Shown one piece after another: positions 1-8,174 of a stretch of 64,000 bases of DNA. The notes under the pieces were generated by a model. The model did not search any database, was not told the origin of the DNA, and saw nothing but the letters and a program-made list of their open reading frames with translations. Origin of the DNA: an uncultured Clostridium sp. (GTDB lineage Bacteria; Bacillota; Clostridia; Lachnospirales; Lachnospiraceae). The stretch covers positions 106,549 to 170,548 of the forward strand of contig URNT01000001.1 of NCBI GenBank assembly GCA_900549235.1, in the 5' to 3' direction. Positions within the stretch are counted from its first letter, which is position 1. Every line of letters begins with the position of its first letter. The translations under genes and the position numbers were made by a program.

Positions 1-343
1 GGATCACTTTGGTTCTCTGGAATTCTCCCATTACAGTGGCCGCAGTCAGCGCAAAGTTGGTCTCATCTACGGCATTCTCATCAAAGCTGAAGGAGCGTCC
101 TCTGTCCTGGGTCATTGTTTTGGTCTGGTACTTGAAGTTTACTCCACCGGCTACAAAACCGTTCTGTCGGTCATAATCAGCCAGGCCGTCCATGGAAAGC
201 TCAGGAATCTTGACCTCTGATCCTCCGTTATATTTCACCAGGTTGGAATTGACTTCCATCCATCCGGAAGTAGCCTGTTCTACTGCAGCCTTATCCAGTT
301 CACTCTGAATGACCGCTGCTGTCTGAATTGTATTTACGCTCAT
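1..343 (-). CDS. Phage major capsid protein, N-terminal part (runs off left edge)
   Basis: An open frame starts with ATG at 343, nine bases after an AAGGAGG ribosome site, and continues to the window edge for 114 codons. The translation begins MSVNTIQTAAVIQSEL and contains a segment NGFVAGGVNFKYQT followed by TQDRGRSFSFD, which resembles the N-terminal part of coat proteins of clostridial siphophages. It lies directly after the scaffold gene, the usual order for portal-head-scaffold-capsid modules. It is presumed to form the procapsid shell. The assignment rests on position plus sequence resemblance, so coat protein is likely but not proven. Confidence 0.75.
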   Translation of the reverse strand, partial: MSVNTIQTAAVIQSELDKAAVEQATSGWMEVNSNLVKYNGGSEVKIPELSMDGLADYDRQNGFVAGGVNFKYQTKTMTQDRGRSFSFDENAVDETNFALTAATVMGEFQRTKVI

Positions 344-357
344 GTCTCATGTCCTCC

Positions 358-1029
358 TTATAATCCTCTGATGTTTCTTGCAATCTGATCTCTTAACATA
401 TTTTCTGCGCTTGCCGCATTGCCAAGGCCCGCCGGAGTCTTTCCACGAAGTCTGGATTCCACCGCCGCCTGAAGGCTTCCCTTAAAGGTATCTGTTAATT
501 TTGACAGACTCTTTTCCATAGCCTCTTCACTGGTATAATCCAGCAGTTCAGCCAGGCCGACCGGATAACCATCCTTTTCCAGGGATGCCGTTGCCTTTTT
601 CTGCAGATCACTCTTTAAGAGCTTCGCCTGCAGTTCTGCGATCTGCTCATCTTTCTTTTTCTGTTCCTCTGCAGCCTTTTCCTCCGGGCTTAACTTGGCC
701 TGCCTCTTTGCTTCTTCTGCCTGAGCTTCCCAGTCCTGCTTTGCTTTTTCAATGGCTGCATCCATATCCGCCTGGCTGAAAGATTTCTCCTCCGTTTTAC
801 CTGCAGGCGGCTCTGTTCCTTTTTCAGCAGCCTTTTCTTCTGCTCCAGGTTCCTTTTTCTCCTGCTTGGCACCGAAAAGACCGTCAAGAAATTCCTTAAA
901 AGCAGATACTTTCTCCTGGTTTCCGGTTTCCGCACCTGCGGCCTGTCCCGCCGCTTCCGCAGATGTTCCTGCCGATGTAGTTGCTGCGGTCTCAGTTGTC
1001 TGAGTGCTGGTGGTCATTTCTCCATCCAT
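358..1029 (-). CDS. Phage scaffolding protein (DUF4355-like)
   Basis: The product is about 223 residues. It has a Thr/Ala/Glu-rich unstructured N-terminus, a long charged coiled coil over roughly residues 80-150 with many Lys, Glu and Gln, and a short C-terminal tail. This composition is typical of internal scaffolds that guide capsid assembly and leave or are cleaved before packaging. The gene lies between the head morphogenesis genes and the capsid gene. The ATG at 1029 is preferred because it lies eight bases after AAGGAGG; an in-frame ATG at 1035 is too close to that site. Confidence 0.8.
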   Translation of the reverse strand: MDGEMTTSTQTTETAATTSAGTSAEAAGQAAGAETGNQEKVSAFKEFLDGLFGAKQEKKEPGAEEKAAEKGTEPPAGKTEEKSFSQADMDAAIEKAKQDWEAQAEEAKRQAKLSPEEKAAEEQKKKDEQIAELQAKLLKSDLQKKATASLEKDGYPVGLAELLDYTSEEAMEKSLSKLTDTFKGSLQAAVESRLRGKTPAGLGNAASAENMLRDQIARNIRGL

Positions 1030-1061
1030 TTTCATGTCCTCCTTGAATTTTTGTATAACAA

Positions 1062-1093
1062 AAACACCCTCTAACGCTGGTTAAAAGGTGTTT
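1062..1093 (-). terminator. Intrinsic terminator inside the late operon
   Basis: On the minus strand the arms AAACACC and GGTGTTT close a stem with an inner TAAC/GTTA pairing, and the second arm runs into a TTTTTGTT tract. It lies between the Cys-rich protein gene and the scaffold gene, so late transcription must read through it to reach scaffold and capsid. That makes it a candidate target for the phage antiterminator at 6231-6791. Confidence 0.6.
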
Positions 1094-1129
1094 AAGCTCC
1101 ATTTAAACGTAATTTTTTGTAATTTAATA

Positions 1130-1147
1130 GGCACCCCTTTGGGTGCC
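1130..1147 (-). other. Small hairpin just after the Cys-rich gene
   Basis: GGCACCC and GGGTGCC pair around a four-base loop directly after the stop codon of the 69-residue gene. No good T tract follows on the minus strand, so alone it is a weak terminator. It may stabilise the upstream transcript or act with the terminator at 1062-1093. Confidence 0.5.
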
Positions 1148-1149
1148 CA

Positions 1150-1359
1150 TCATGCTTTCTTTTTCTGCAGATCTCTGCAAAAATCCTCTTTGTAGTTGTT
1201 TGTTCCCAGAGCCGATTGCCTTATAACCTCTCTTGGTATCCCGTCCGGATATGTATCACATTTTGCATAGCCATGATATCTGGTGCATGAGTTACAGGCG
1301 CTGTCAAATGCCTTTGGTGCTTCCCACCACCGTCTATCAGAATATGGTTTCTTTTCCAT
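1150..1359 (-). CDS. Small Cys-rich phage protein
   Basis: The 69-residue protein carries CNSCTRYHGYAKC near residues 23-35 and a further Cys at about 61, spacing that could bind one metal ion. It overlaps the upstream head protein by one base (the two genes share position 1359), so it is translated with the head genes. I recognise the pattern as one that recurs beside SPP1-type head proteins in Firmicutes phages, but I know of no assigned function. A role in head assembly or in modifying the host is open. Confidence 0.7.
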   Translation of the reverse strand: MEKKPYSDRRWWEAPKAFDSACNSCTRYHGYAKCDTYPDGIPREVIRQSALGTNNYKEDFCRDLQKKKA

Positions 1360-2807
1360 TATAGCTCCTCCATGTAGATTGTATGTCCATCAACTCTGGT
1401 AACAATAAATGATGCTCCACGTTCAAAAAGAATTTCCTTCTCTGTTGAATTATACTTCCGTATATCTCGGCCATTCTTTGACCGAATTACATACTGTATT
1501 TGGAAACTGTCATCATATACCTCAGTTGAAGATGATAAATACTCATTAAAGATTTTCAGTTCTCCCGGAACATAGGATTTAACAAACTCATCCACATCCG
1601 GAATTCCAAAATCTGAAAGCGACCGTTTTACCGTTCCCTCATACTTCGGCATCTTCTGAAGTGCAGAGTCCATTGCCTTTATGGACTGTTCTTCCTGCTT
1701 TGTCAGTTTTTCTCCCCTGCGGAGCTTGTCATTCCAAACGTAAGAAGAACTGCTTATGTAACTATTCATAGCATGTTGCTCCGCGTCTGTCAACGGTTCC
1801 ACAGGTTCTTTTGCCTTTTCTTTTACATAGCGTTTTTTCCATTCTTCAAACTTTGGATTGTCCTTCAATGGGTTAGCGCCGTCCTTTAGCGCAAACATAT
1901 CAATCCGCGGTTTTGCTCTGGTAGTACATTTACAGTTCGGGTGGATCGGTGGCAGATTGACTCCCGCCTCGGCTTCAGATAACTTAAACGCCTGACCATT
2001 CAAAGCCTGGCATATCTCACAGCCGCCTCCCAGGAAAATGTATTCCTCAATTCCAAGTTCCTGATAGGACTGCATCTGGCCTTGATTAGAAAAGTAACTG
2101 CTCTCTGTTCTCACCAGGCGCTCCGCATTTTTTCGCCCCCGGTGCATCACATCATCTATGGATTTTGCCATTTTCTGGACACTGGCCCCGGACATGAAGC
2201 CCATGGTCAGTTCCCTTCTGGCAAGAGCCGCCAGTTTATCCGTATCCTCCCACAGCGCCTGGGAATAATTTTTCCCAGACCACGGAAACTCCAGAATACG
2301 CTTCAGCATCTTCTCATCAACCTTCGCCACAGTAAAACCTACTCCCATGATGCTCTGAATATCATAGCAGCTACAGTAATAATTAGTTTTGAACATATCA
2401 CTAAGAAGATCTGTCAGCTTTGTTTCCGTATCTCCGGCCAGGTTTATCATCTGCAGATAAATCTGTGAAAGAAGCTGCTCTTTTCTGCTGATCCTGGACT
2501 TGGCAGACAGCGTATTTAACTCCAGCAGCGTCCTGGAATCCGTCTGGGCCTCGGCCACATACTTATCCATGCTCTTTCTCCAGCGGCTGTATTCCTCGCT
2601 GGACAGGAGCTTTTCCGCTTCCGCGTTATCCAGTTTGTTATCCTGGGCATACTTCTGGAACATGGCATTGATCTCATTTTCCAGTTGGTTGGCCGTCTCA
2701 TCATAAAGATCCATGATATCCCTGGCATAGGTGTCGGTTTCCTTGGCATTTCTCAGAACCCTTTCCTTGGCCCGTTCAATCCATTCATTCCGTTCTTTCT
2801 GACTCAT
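1359..2807 (-). CDS. SPP1 gp7-type minor head protein with C-terminal ADP-ribosyltransferase-like domain
   Basis: The first 300 residues form a phage head morphogenesis (Mu F / SPP1 gp7) domain: a helical N-terminus, then RxVRTE-type residues near 230-235 and the signature CEICQALNGQ ... NLPPIHPNCKCTTR at about 263-297. Residues 335-482 are not part of the standard gp7 fold. They show the R-S-E layout of ADP-ribosyltransferases: Arg395 in TVKRSL, a Ser-Ser-Ser-Thr strand at 425-428 in place of the STS motif, and EKE at 456-458 followed by ILFERGASF. The gp7 part would sit inside the capsid at the portal and may be ejected with DNA; the transferase part would then act in the new host. The first claim is family knowledge; the ART activity is inference. 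Confidence 0.88.
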   Translation of the reverse strand: MSQKERNEWIERAKERVLRNAKETDTYARDIMDLYDETANQLENEINAMFQKYAQDNKLDNAEAEKLLSSEEYSRWRKSMDKYVAEAQTDSRTLLELNTLSAKSRISRKEQLLSQIYLQMINLAGDTETKLTDLLSDMFKTNYYCSCYDIQSIMGVGFTVAKVDEKMLKRILEFPWSGKNYSQALWEDTDKLAALARRELTMGFMSGASVQKMAKSIDDVMHRGRKNAERLVRTESSYFSNQGQMQSYQELGIEEYIFLGGGCEICQALNGQAFKLSEAEAGVNLPPIHPNCKCTTRAKPRIDMFALKDGANPLKDNPKFEEWKKRYVKEKAKEPVEPLTDAEQHAMNSYISSSSYVWNDKLRRGEKLTKQEEQSIKAMDSALQKMPKYEGTVKRSLSDFGIPDVDEFVKSYVPGELKIFNEYLSSSTEVYDDSFQIQYVIRSKNGRDIRKYNSTEKEILFERGASFIVTRVDGHTIYMEEL

Positions 2808-4179
2808 CTACGCCCTCCGCAGCCGTTCCGGCAGTCATGCCGTTCTGCTGGCTCTCAAATGCTTTGGCAAAATTCTCATAGGTGCCGAATTCGTCAACAT
2901 CCTTGTTTTTTTCTTCCTCCAGCTTTTCCATCTCATCATGGACATTTTCCACCCATGGCAGCATCTGCAGCCTTGACTCCGTGGAAAGCAGTCCGGAGAG
3001 CTGCGTTGCGATCTGTGTCAGCTCCAGATTGTTTTCCGGTTTGTTTCTGCGGAATTTTGGAGTAATGTCCTTATAATCATAATGACCGCCCTTGATATTC
3101 AGGATATTGGTAATCAGCTCGATCCGGCGCTGCAGGCCCTTTTTAAATTTCCGCTCTTTCATGGCACATAACTGTTCCAGGCCCCAGAGCTTATAAGCGA
3201 TTGCTACTCCAGAAAGGTTCCCGCCAAACGACTCATCACACAAATGTGGAACATGGGACATGGTATGGATATCCTCCCGCAGCCGGTTCTTAAAATTCTC
3301 CATTGCGGTATCATCCACCTGTTTCAGCAGCCACTGAACATCTCCTCCATCATCCAGAATGATCGCACCCTTTTCCTTCATGTCCCGAACATCATCACTG
3401 CTCACATCTCCCAGCTTCAGGATCTTTAAAATAGCATCATCGTTGTACTGGAAGTAATTCGCCGTATTGCTCTGTGCCTTATTGTAGGCATCAATCTCCG
3501 TGATAACGCCCTCAAAATCTCCTCGGCGCTCCTCATTATTGATGTACTCTACAAAAGGGACATCCTGCCAGTAATGATCCTCTATTGCTTCCAGGTTCAA
3601 ATACCCGTTATTGAATGACCGGAACCGGAGAACCTGGTACGCGTTCCAGAACTCCACTTTCAGGATCACATTCTTATCTTTATCGACAGACCGGACGCTT
3701 CTGATCGCCGCCATAGGCTGGGCATGGCCGCTGTCACTCTCATAAATCATGATCAGATCAGACGGTGCCACCTTTGCAAAACGGATCTGTGCGTCCTCAT
3801 CAAGGTATAGCATTTCAAAGCAGCTCCCGCAGATGCTGCACTGTTTAGCCAGCTCCATGTTATGATCCTGCTCATCGTTATAATCAAAAATATCCTGCAC
3901 TGTCTGCAGGTAGACATCATCCTGGGAGTTATAGACAACCGGCTGCCCAACAAAATAACTGGTTGCCGTATCCGTAATGTACTTCGCCATGTTATTAACC
4001 AGACGGTTGTTCGGTGCTGTGCTGTCTTTCTTGGTCTCTGAAAGAATTCGGTGCTGTCCCACGTAGTAATCAGTCAGCATCCCATATTTCAGATCCATCA
4101 GGTTTTCATCTATGATCTCCCGAATATCTTTTTCTGTCAGGCTTTCTGCAGAAGCCCTGTCCATATAAATAACCGGCAT
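2785..4179 (-). CDS. Phage portal protein, SPP1 gp6 family
   Basis: The 464-residue product matches the SPP1-type portal family in length and in hallmarks such as NNMAKYITDTATSYFVGQPVVY near residues 60-85, where the family has a conserved N-x-x-K-x-I-V-D-x-x-x-x-Y-x-x-G-x-P block. Portals form a dodecamer at one capsid vertex through which DNA is packed and ejected. The gene overlaps the head protein start by 23 bases and follows terminase by 15 bases, so all three are translated as a unit. The acidic C-terminus is usual for the family. Confidence 0.92.
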   Translation of the reverse strand: MPVIYMDRASAESLTEKDIREIIDENLMDLKYGMLTDYYVGQHRILSETKKDSTAPNNRLVNNMAKYITDTATSYFVGQPVVYNSQDDVYLQTVQDIFDYNDEQDHNMELAKQCSICGSCFEMLYLDEDAQIRFAKVAPSDLIMIYESDSGHAQPMAAIRSVRSVDKDKNVILKVEFWNAYQVLRFRSFNNGYLNLEAIEDHYWQDVPFVEYINNEERRGDFEGVITEIDAYNKAQSNTANYFQYNDDAILKILKLGDVSSDDVRDMKEKGAIILDDGGDVQWLLKQVDDTAMENFKNRLREDIHTMSHVPHLCDESFGGNLSGVAIAYKLWGLEQLCAMKERKFKKGLQRRIELITNILNIKGGHYDYKDITPKFRRNKPENNLELTQIATQLSGLLSTESRLQMLPWVENVHDEMEKLEEEKNKDVDEFGTYENFAKAFESQQNGMTAGTAAEGVDESERTE

Positions 4180-4194
4180 AATATACCGCCTCCT

Positions 4195-5952
4195 TTACAA
4201 TCCAGCCGCTCTCCTGTCCATGATCCGGAACCGCTTGCTTTTCTTGGCAATTGTCCGGCAGCCTTCCAGGGCATCCGGGCCATCATCGTGAGCGCCCATC
4301 GGGAAGTGGAACATCTGCTCCAGGAGCCGTTTATGCTTTTTATTGAATTTAATGTAGTGGTTTTTTACATCTGGCTGCATGGTCTGAATTCTCATGGTCT
4401 TATCGCTGGTCTGTGGTACTTCCTCAATCGGGAGATACAGTCCGGCCCTGGCAGATGCCTTGGCCAGCTCCTCTTTTAAGAACCACTGGAACTGTACGGT
4501 CTCAGCGCCGAACTTTTTATAGCCCCGTCCAAAATCACGCTTCAGCCAGCGTTCTTTCTCCAGGATATCCGTGATGATACGATCCGGATGCCTCCGTTCA
4601 ATATCCGCATCCAGCACATACATGTAACCAGTAACTTTGCTTTTTGCCAGTGTGATGATCGCAGAAAAGTCGCTTTTCTTGGTTTTTCCAAGAGAAGGAT
4701 CGACAAAGCCAAAGAACTGAAAATCCTTGTCCTTGAAGTCCATTTCTGCTTCGTTGTAATAGTCGAACCATTCCTCGTTGAAAACACAGTCTTCCGGGTT
4801 GATCGGTTCATTCTGTTCCTCAGAGTTAAAGGAAGCCTCTCCCTCTGTCACCTTCATGACCATCAGGTCATAGTAAGAGAGCTTTTCCTCCCAGAGAACT
4901 TCTGTCCCGGCCAGCATCTTTTCCCGGTGTGCTTCAAAGAACTTTCGCGCATTTTCCTCATGGTCTTCATCAGACAGGTCAGTGAAGATATTTTCCCACT
5001 CCTGCCACAGGTCTGCCTCCGGTGAAAATGATATAACTGCCCGGTACTTAATTGCCTTGTATCCAGGGTTTTTAAGAGTATTTGCCAGCAAGCTGTCGTA
5101 ATGGAGCAGGGTTCCGATGTAGACAATATCTGTATAATCATCACCGGCCTTGGAAACCGCTTTTTTAAACCAGCTATCCAGCTTCGCCCTTTGCTCTGGT
5201 GTCCGGACATTTTCATCATTCTCAATATCATCCAGGATCAGCAGATCCGGTCTCCAGTTCCGGTGCTTTCTGCCTCGGATCTTCTTGCCGGAGCCAATAG
5301 CCTCCACCTTGATATTGGTGCTGGTCACCAGAACATTGCTCCTCCAGACTTTTCCGGTCAGATCCCCAAAATCTTCCCTGATCGCTTCGTTTTCTTCAAA
5401 TTCCACACGGATGTTATCCAGGAAGCCCTCCGCCTGATCCGAACTATCGGAGATAATGATCGGATAATGCTTGTACCCATATACAACGGCGTGGATCGTT
5501 CCTTTAAACGTCAGGCTGGTGGACTTGGCATGTCCACGGGGAGCTGCTACTACACGTTTGCAGCCATTCATCCGGCTGATCTGCTTGACCAGCTTCGGTG
5601 TGCTTGGTGTAAGTCCTTTTAAGACTCCGTCCTGCCAGATAGCATCCAGTTCCCGATGGAACTCCGGAGACGGTCTGGAAAAATAATGTGGAAAGTAGGC
5701 CCTTCCGAAGAACTCCATATCAACAGCACCAAGCCGCTGCCGGATTCCGCCTTTTCCAGTCAGAGCCGCGCCCGCTTCATAATCTTTCCTGATCCGGACA
5801 CGCTCTGGCGAATCGTCCCTGTTTAAAAATGTTTTTAAAAGACCAGAAAGATCGTTTAAAGCATTCTCCTGTTCTTCGTAGTAACTTTTGCTCTCCGCTT
5901 CCGCCATTGCGCTGATCAGCGCCTTCAGACTTGCATCTTTTCCTCTCCGCAT
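4195..5952 (-). CDS. terL: Phage terminase large subunit
   Basis: The 585-residue protein is the ATP-driven packaging motor and headful nuclease. The ATPase domain shows a Walker A variant APRGHAKST at about 137-145 and Walker B LLILDDIE at about 237-244. The RNase H-like nuclease domain starts with GFVDPSLG (Asp418) and ends with HDDGPDALEG around 555-564, giving the acidic residues that bind metal. The start at 5952 follows a GAGGTGA ribosome site. It lies where Mu gp28 lies, after the DUF3486 small subunit, but is separated from it by the NusG-like gene and a structured leader. Confidence 0.93.
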   Translation of the reverse strand: MRRGKDASLKALISAMAEAESKSYYEEQENALNDLSGLLKTFLNRDDSPERVRIRKDYEAGAALTGKGGIRQRLGAVDMEFFGRAYFPHYFSRPSPEFHRELDAIWQDGVLKGLTPSTPKLVKQISRMNGCKRVVAAPRGHAKSTSLTFKGTIHAVVYGYKHYPIIISDSSDQAEGFLDNIRVEFEENEAIREDFGDLTGKVWRSNVLVTSTNIKVEAIGSGKKIRGRKHRNWRPDLLILDDIENDENVRTPEQRAKLDSWFKKAVSKAGDDYTDIVYIGTLLHYDSLLANTLKNPGYKAIKYRAVISFSPEADLWQEWENIFTDLSDEDHEENARKFFEAHREKMLAGTEVLWEEKLSYYDLMVMKVTEGEASFNSEEQNEPINPEDCVFNEEWFDYYNEAEMDFKDKDFQFFGFVDPSLGKTKKSDFSAIITLAKSKVTGYMYVLDADIERRHPDRIITDILEKERWLKRDFGRGYKKFGAETVQFQWFLKEELAKASARAGLYLPIEEVPQTSDKTMRIQTMQPDVKNHYIKFNKKHKRLLEQMFHFPMGAHDDGPDALEGCRTIAKKSKRFRIMDRRAAGL

Positions 5953-6102
5953 GACCTTTCACCTCTGTCCCGCTTCTTTTCCTGTTCAAATTCGCCCCAT
6001 ACGGCTCATTTTGCCTTTATGTGGTAATTTCCCCGACCGCAGACCTTTAAACGGTTTTAAACGGCTTCCTAACGCTTTTAAAAGGGGAATAACAGGCAAA
6101 GA

Positions 6103-6213
6103 GAAAAGGAACCGGACAGAGGAAGCCAAAAGGCCGGGCTTCGCCACCCGACCAGCGTCCTTTTCTGCTCAGTTCCTTTTCTTTATGCCTGCGTCCCGAA
6201 CACAGCCGGGACG
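6103..6213 (-). promoter_or_regulatory. Two strong RNA hairpins between the LoaP-like gene and terminase
   Basis: Read on the minus strand, hairpin 1 pairs CGTCCCG with CGGGACG (6192-6213). After about ten bases a second, roughly 79-nt hairpin follows: outer arms GAAAAGGAAC/GTTCCTTTTC (6172-6181 with 6103-6112), an inner GGTCGGG/CCCGGCC stem with one G-U pair, and a U-rich TCTTTG after it. The 278 bases between 5953 and 6230 hold no credible gene. The placement directly behind a LoaP-like gene and ahead of the packaging genes suits a leader bound by the antiterminator, or a terminator it overrides. The structure is seen; the role is inferred. Confidence 0.6.
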
Positions 6214-6230
6214 AATCAACCGGTCATGTT

Positions 6231-6791
6231 TTAAGTCGCGTCTTGTAATAATGGCTGTGCCGCATCCTGGGAAGCATCGCTTCCAGCTTCCTGCAGCTCT
6301 CCGCCGCCTTCCACCTCGATCCCAAGCTGCACCTGTCTGGCTTCGCCGCAGATCGTAATTTCAAAAGTTGCCTTCCGGCTCCTTTTATCCCACTTTAAAA
6401 CTCTGTTTTCTAACTGTTTTAAAACTCCACTGATGACAGTGATACCACCGCTTCCGTCTTCCCTTACCAGAGTCGGTTCCAGCGGCTCTCCATTGCCGGA
6501 AAGAATTCTGATCCATTCAGCTTCCAGATAGGACAGTGTCGATGGTGCCTTACTGTCCCCCAGGAACCGGATCACTCCCGGAACCTCTTTTACCCGATAA
6601 TAGTTTCTGGCCGTGAAATCCATGTCCAGGAACACATATCCTGGGAACAGAATATATTCCTTTTTTGTCCATGCCCCACCAGACCGGATGGGACGGTTCT
6701 CAATGGGAACCTCGGCTCGGATTGCCTGGTTTTTCAGCTTCCTTGCAATTCCGCTTTCTTCTCCAGTTTTAACCTGAATCACATACCACAC
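6231..6791 (-). CDS. Phage-encoded LoaP/NusG-like transcription antiterminator
   Basis: The 186-residue protein starts MWYVIQVKTGEE and continues with FPGYVFLDMD and VPGVIRFLG, the core signatures of the NGN domain of NusG paralogs (residues 1 to about 105). The C-terminal part, about 115-168, reads as a KOW domain (VISGVLKQLENRVLKWDKRSRKA followed by a hydrophobic strand), closest to the LoaP group of clostridia, which suppresses pausing and termination on selected operons by binding RNA hairpins. The start is GTG at 6791 after GGAGGG; the ATG-like codon four residues later would remove the NGN first strand. It overlaps no neighbour and is the last gene before the hairpin leader and terminase. 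Confidence 0.88.
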   Translation of the reverse strand: MWYVIQVKTGEESGIARKLKNQAIRAEVPIENRPIRSGGAWTKKEYILFPGYVFLDMDFTARNYYRVKEVPGVIRFLGDSKAPSTLSYLEAEWIRILSGNGEPLEPTLVREDGSGGITVISGVLKQLENRVLKWDKRSRKATFEITICGEARQVQLGIEVEGGGELQEAGSDASQDAAQPLLQDAT

Positions 6792-6794
6792 AGC

Positions 6795-7355
6795 CTATCC
6801 CTCCATTCCTTCGCTTTTTTTCTTATTGAGGTAAGCGCTGACCTGACGGTACAGTTCCGGATTATCCTTTGCCATGGTCTCAAATACCATGCTCTGAACA
6901 GCTTCCAGTCCCGCCTCATAGTTTTCTTTGTTCTGTACTTCGATCCGCTTCTTATATGCAGCAGCGCGGATCAAACCGTTGGTTTCCTTAATGAGCTTCT
7001 CGATAGGAACTTCTTTCATCTGTTCCTCATCTACATTGGTCAGAGCATTTAAAACGTGGTGGCTTGCCAGCCGGATCAGGGCTTCCGAAGTATCCAGATC
7101 CGGATAACGGTTCATTTCATCCATCAGCATGGAGAAATTGCTCTGTGCCACGTTAATCATCTCTACCGTGGCCAGATACTTCCTGGCATAGGTACAGATA
7201 GCCATCTGGCTCATTTCCTCACCATTTGCCTTCAGGAAGGCCACGATCTCTTTGTAAGTGCAGCCAGTAAGGAGCATCTGCTCCACGGTGTCTTTAAGCT
7301 CCGGCGGCAGTCTGTCCACCTTTCCTGTGCTGCGTCTTCTACGTTCCTGTTCCAT
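6795..7355 (-). CDS. DUF3486 protein, probable small terminase subunit (Mu gp27-like)
   Basis: The 186-residue protein begins with an Arg-rich stretch followed by RLPPELKDTVEQMLLTG and a helix-turn-helix-like TYKEIVAFLKANGEEMSQ, the standard opening of DUF3486 proteins. In Mu the corresponding gene product, gp27, works with gp28 in packaging and is thought to recognise DNA ends. It overlaps the upstream 112-residue gene by one base. The C-terminal half is mostly helical. The small-terminase role is family knowledge; no DNA contact can be read from sequence alone. Confidence 0.85.
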   Translation of the reverse strand: MEQERRRRSTGKVDRLPPELKDTVEQMLLTGCTYKEIVAFLKANGEEMSQMAICTYARKYLATVEMINVAQSNFSMLMDEMNRYPDLDTSEALIRLASHHVLNALTNVDEEQMKEVPIEKLIKETNGLIRAAAYKKRIEVQNKENYEAGLEAVQSMVFETMAKDNPELYRQVSAYLNKKKSEGMEG

Positions 7356-7693
7356 CAGCCGTCCAGATCAACCATTTCATCCGTGATGCCGCCGCCAAGG
7401 AGCCGGATGCCCTTGCCGGTTACTTTTGCTTCCAGCGTCTGATATTCCACATCGGCCAGATTAGCCGGTTCCCTGCTTTCCATATCACGCAGATAGATGT
7501 ATCCCTCCTCATGGAGAAAATTCACGGAGTCGATGAACTCCTGACGCTCAATCCCCTCCGCTTTTAAACCTTTTTCAACACTTCTTAAAGCATTGTACTT
7601 TTCCCGGAGCAGGTTGATTGTCATGAGTACCCTGCCGTTATTCACCATAAAAGCTCCTGCCCGGAGTCTTCTCTTTTCCTGTTCTCTGTTCAT
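7355..7693 (-). CDS. Mu gp26-like protein
   Basis: The 112-residue protein has an Arg-rich start, a helical LMTINLLREKY segment, then EFIDSVNFLHEEGYIYLRDM, which looks like a winged-helix fold, and the C-terminal KVTGKGIRLLGGG. Its position between the DUF2730-like and DUF3486 genes is that of Mu gp26. Its function is unknown in Mu-type phages; a DNA-binding or packaging accessory role is a guess. It overlaps the gene upstream by four bases. Confidence 0.75.
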   Translation of the reverse strand: MNREQEKRRLRAGAFMVNNGRVLMTINLLREKYNALRSVEKGLKAEGIERQEFIDSVNFLHEEGYIYLRDMESREPANLADVEYQTLEAKVTGKGIRLLGGGITDEMVDLDG

Positions 7694-8067
7694 TGTGAAC
7701 CTCCATTTCTTGTCATTTCGATCATCATATTTAACATCTGTTCCACTTTCCGATCCACCTTATTGATCTCACGAATGAAATCATCCTTTGTCAGGTAATT
7801 CTGCCGGATCTCCTTAATCTCCTTCTGGCACCCATCAAAATCCTTACTGTGAGTCTCCTTGGGTGTATAATCCTCACGGATCTTATTGATGTCTTTTTTT
7901 AATTCGTCTGTGGTTTCCTTCAGATCTGCTTTTGTTACAGAATCCCGTTCTATTTTTTGAAGCTGCTGGACTGTGCAGTCCAACTGGTTCATGGTTCTTT
8001 TTAAAAAATATGAGATTACGCCAATACCCAACGTAATGGCGGTTGTTATGATCCATCCTTCATCCAT
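7690..8067 (-). CDS. DUF2730-like membrane-anchored coiled-coil protein (Mu gp25-like)
   Basis: Starting at ATG 8067, after a TTGGAGG ribosome site, the 125-residue product has one N-terminal membrane segment (IITTAITLGIGVISYFL) and then a long charged coiled coil to the end. This is the layout of the DUF2730 family, present at the same place in Mu (gp25). A longer frame upstream (to 8115) would run through the terminator and is rejected. A role in lysis or envelope remodelling is possible; no enzyme motif is present. Confidence 0.78.
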   Translation of the reverse strand: MDEGWIITTAITLGIGVISYFLKRTMNQLDCTVQQLQKIERDSVTKADLKETTDELKKDINKIREDYTPKETHSKDFDGCQKEIKEIRQNYLTKDDFIREINKVDRKVEQMLNMMIEMTRNGGSQ

Positions 8068-8084
8068 CCAGTAATTCCTCCAAT

Positions 8085-8122
8085 AAAAAAAGATACACTC
8101 ATGTTTCTGACACAAGTGTACC
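8085..8122 (-). terminator. Intrinsic terminator at the end of the early operon
   Basis: On the minus strand a 13-bp stem (8110-8122 with 8092-8104, complete if G-U pairs are counted) closes a five-base loop and is followed by seven T residues (8085-8091). It sits after mor and immediately before the ribosome site of the first late gene. In Mu the early transcript also ends after mor. Confidence 0.85.
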
Positions 8123-8138
8123 TCTTAGGCCCGTGAAC

Positions 8139-8166
8139 TGTCTTTTGAAGCACTTCACTAATTTAC
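8139..8166 (-). promoter_or_regulatory. Direct repeats between mor and the late genes (possible middle-promoter activator site)
   Basis: The minus strand carries AGTGAAGT twice, 13 bases apart, in the 59-base gap between the mor stop codon and the terminator. In Mu, Mor binds an imperfect dyad upstream of the middle promoter just after its own gene. No clear -10 box was found, so this is only a candidate. Confidence 0.3.
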
Positions 8167-8174
8167 TTCACTTT

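Noticed and set aside
6001..6102. TTTAAACGG repeats after the terminase leader as a second operator
   Set aside because: TTTAAA-rich strings occur all through the prophage, partly from Lys and Phe codons, so these copies are not distinctive.
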